Source: Flavobacteriia bacterium (lineage in GTDB: Bacteria; Bacteroidota; Bacteroidia; Flavobacteriales_D; Crocinitomicaceae). From it: a stretch of DNA of 6,680 nt. The stretch's first letter is position 1. Each line of letters opens with the position of its first letter. Below the pieces are notes generated by a model. That model worked only from the letters and a program-made list of their open reading frames with translations. It ran no database searches and was not told the origin of the DNA. The stretch lies in assembly GCA_009925805.1 (NCBI GenBank), contig RFQF01000113.1, positions 1 through 6,680 of the forward strand, written 5' to 3'. The position numbers and the translations under genes were made by a program. Below, piece after piece: positions 5,414 to 6,680 of the stretch.

Positions 5414-6364
5414 ATGGGATTGTTCGATTTTTTTACGCGCGGTAAAAGTGAAAACTTAGATAAAGGACTGGAAAAAACCAAACAGTCCTTTTTTACAAAA
5501 CTGTCACGCGTCTTCCTTGGAAAATCTACCGTCGATGCGGACGTCCTCGATCAACTGGAAGAATTACTCATTGCTTCCGATGTCGGCGTTGCGACTACCT
5601 TAAAAATCATTGATCGAATCGAAGCGCGCGTTCAACGGGAAAAGGTCATCAATTCCGAAGAACTCAACACCTTATTGAAGGAGGAAATCGCTGGCTTGCT
5701 TGCGGAAAGTTCGGTTTCCTTGGAAACGAATCAGCAAGAGCATCCCAATGAGCCTTACGTAATCATGGTGGTGGGTGTTAACGGTGTAGGAAAAACCACA
5801 ACGATTGGAAAATTGGCACATCAGTTCAAATCGGGAGGTAAAAAAGTAGTCCTAGGCGCCGCCGACACCTTTCGGGCGGCCGCAGTGGATCAACTCATTA
5901 TCTGGTCGCAGCGTGTAGGAGTAGATATCGTGCAGCAAGGCATGAACGCTGACCCAGCAAGTGTAGCCTTCGATACCCTTCAATCCGCCAAAGCAAACGG
6001 TGCGGATGTCGTCATCATTGATACAGCGGGAAGGTTGCACAATAAAGTGAACTTGATGAATGAATTGAGTAAGATAAAACGCGTCATGAATAAAGTGTAT
6101 CCCCATGCACCGCATGAGGTTTTGCTTGTACTGGACGGCTCTACCGGTCAAAACGCTTACGAGCAGGCCAAGCAATTCGCCCAAGCTACGGATATCAATG
6201 CGCTGGCCATCACGAAATTGGACGGCACAGCCAAGGGGGGCGTGGTGATTGGTATCTCCGACCAAATGCAGATTCCAGTGAAATATATTGGTGTGGGTGA
6301 AAAAATGGAAGACCTTCAACTCTTCGATAAAACGGCTTTTGTTGAAGCGCTTTTCAATTCGTAA
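5414..6364 (+). CDS. ftsY: Signal recognition particle receptor FtsY
   Basis: FtsY is the SRP receptor GTPase. It docks SRP-ribosome-nascent chain complexes at the inner membrane and pairs with Ffh for membrane-protein insertion. The protein has 316 residues and lacks the long acidic A domain of the E. coli form, as in many bacteria. An N-terminal amphipathic segment, MGLFDFFTRGK, likely binds membrane. The helical N domain spans about 20-105 (LDQLEELLIASDVGV at 45-59), and the NG GTPase carries GVNGVGKTT (121-129, P-loop), DTFRAAA (151-157), DTAGR (203-207), TKLDGTAKGG (267-276) and GVGEKMEDLQLFD (293-305). The ATG at 5414 fits the family start (MGxF). There is no Shine-Dalgarno; the codon is four bases after a terminator U-tract, and I see no clear promoter between the DUF4295 gene and this start. 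Expression may depend on read-through. Confidence 0.97.
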   Translation: MGLFDFFTRGKSENLDKGLEKTKQSFFTKLSRVFLGKSTVDADVLDQLEELLIASDVGVATTLKIIDRIEARVQREKVINSEELNTLLKEEIAGLLAESSVSLETNQQEHPNEPYVIMVVGVNGVGKTTTIGKLAHQFKSGGKKVVLGAADTFRAAAVDQLIIWSQRVGVDIVQQGMNADPASVAFDTLQSAKANGADVVIIDTAGRLHNKVNLMNELSKIKRVMNKVYPHAPHEVLLVLDGSTGQNAYEQAKQFAQATDINALAITKLDGTAKGGVVIGISDQMQIPVKYIGVGEKMEDLQLFDKTAFVEALFNS

Positions 6365-6376
6365 TCAGCGTTAATC

Positions 6377-6413
6377 CAATTCCAAGGTGCGAATTGCATC
6401 AAGTAAGCATCAA
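6377..6413. repeat. Short inverted and direct repeats upstream of the last gene
   Basis: CAATTC (6377-6382) and GAATTG (6391-6396) form a 6-bp inverted repeat with an eight-base loop, the second arm covering the putative -33 TTG. GCATCAA occurs at 6396-6402 and 6407-6413, an 11-base period on one face of the helix. Both lie where a regulator could bind, but they are short enough to be chance. There is no U-tract, so this is not a clear ftsY terminator. Confidence 0.25.
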
Positions 6414-6427
6414 ATTCCGTAATTTCG
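6394..6427 (+). promoter_or_regulatory. Possible Bacteroidota-type promoter for the last gene
   Basis: TTG at 6394-6396 and TAATTTCG at 6420-6427 (one mismatch to TAnnTTTG) are separated by 23 bases, the upper end of the reported spacing range. Transcription would start near 6432, about ten bases before the ATG at 6442. The context fits, as the preceding gene has ended and a new functional class begins, but the match is imperfect and this is a tentative call. Confidence 0.4.
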
Positions 6428-6441
6428 GGCAAATTATAATT

Positions 6442-6680
6442 ATGCTTCGTCTCCTTATTATTTGTGCAAGCCTAGTATGTTTGACAGCTCAACCCCTTTT
6501 CTCCCAACAATACAATATACGTGGGTTTGTAAGCGATGAAAAAACCGGGGAAGCGATTAGCAGCCAAAAAGTAACCTTACTTACCACCGACAGTTCGCTG
6601 GTTGCCGGAGCCGTGACGGATCAAAATGGTCTTTTCTCCATTCCAAAACTTGCTGCTGGAAACTATCTCTTGAGAATCCA
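6442..6680 (+). CDS. Secreted protein with carboxypeptidase-regulatory-like N-terminal domain, possibly a TonB-dependent receptor; 3' partial
   Basis: Only the first 79 codons are in the window and the frame stays open to the edge. Residues 1-21 form a signal peptide: MLRLL, a hydrophobic core rich in I, L, C, A and V, then a likely signal peptidase I site after LFS, before QQYNIRG. No lipobox is seen. The mature start (YNIRGFVSDEKTGEAI at about 24-39, then VTLLTTDSSLVAGAVTDQNGLFSIPKLAAGNYLL) has the pattern of a carboxypeptidase-regulatory-like beta-sandwich, with G-x-V-x-D near the start and T-D-x-x-G-x-F-x-I-x-x-L-x-x-G-x-Y later. In Bacteroidota this domain most often begins outer-membrane TonB-dependent or SusC-like receptors, but other surface proteins share it, so the receptor assignment is inference. 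The ATG at 6442 follows an AT-rich leader without Shine-Dalgarno. Confidence 0.8.
   Translation, partial: MLRLLIICASLVCLTAQPLFSQQYNIRGFVSDEKTGEAISSQKVTLLTTDSSLVAGAVTDQNGLFSIPKLAAGNYLLRI

Noticed and set aside
5852..6319. 155-codon open frame on the minus strand, antisense to ftsY
   Set aside because: It lies wholly inside the conserved GTPase domain of ftsY, its translation resembles no family I know, and it has no promoter or neighbour support. It reflects codon bias of the sense gene.
1..6680. A new defence, mobile or other accessory system
   Set aside because: Eight of nine genes belong to recognisable housekeeping families in compact, same-strand order, and the ninth is a common surface-protein type. 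No transposase, integrase, direct-repeat array, tRNA or composition shift is seen.

Overview
The window is a stretch of ordinary, gene-dense chromosome from a member of the Bacteroidota, most likely the Flavobacteriia or a near relative. Four things point there: an LpxC-FabZ fusion gene; the order bL28 - bL33 - DUF4295 - ftsY, with a DUF4295 protein found only in this phylum; promoter-like sequences of the Bacteroidota type (-33 TTG, -7 TAnnTTTG) in place of sigma-70 boxes; and A-rich leaders without Shine-Dalgarno motifs. All genes lie on the + strand. No RNA gene, insertion sequence, CRISPR array, phage gene or defence gene is visible, and no gap between genes exceeds about 90 bases.

Region 1 (1-4658) is a tightly packed gene run that enters from the left edge: lpxC/fabZ (5' end missing), lpxA, rlmD and cinA. 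The junctions are a 4-base ATGA overlap, a 2-base gap and a second ATGA overlap, so one transcript with translational coupling is likely. LpxA and LpxC perform the first two steps of lipid A synthesis. The FabZ domain acts on the same (3R)-hydroxyacyl-ACP pool that LpxA uses. RlmD (23S rRNA m5U methyltransferase family) and CinA (pyridine-nucleotide salvage/repair) are housekeeping passengers. The RlmD copy has lost the usual Fe-S cluster cysteines.

Region 2 (4659-5409) is a small ribosomal-protein unit. A Bacteroidota-type promoter is embedded in an 8-bp inverted repeat. It is followed by rpmB (bL28), rpmG (bL33) and a 51-residue DUF4295 protein, and then by a textbook intrinsic terminator.

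Region 3 (5410-6680) holds ftsY, whose start codon sits only four bases after the terminator U-tract. After a 77-base gap comes the 5' end of a secreted protein with a carboxypeptidase-regulatory-like N-terminal domain, possibly a TonB-dependent receptor, which is cut by the window edge.

I found no convincing undescribed system. The points most worth checking are the cluster-less RlmD, the terminator abutting the ftsY start, and the inverted repeat spanning the rpmB promoter.
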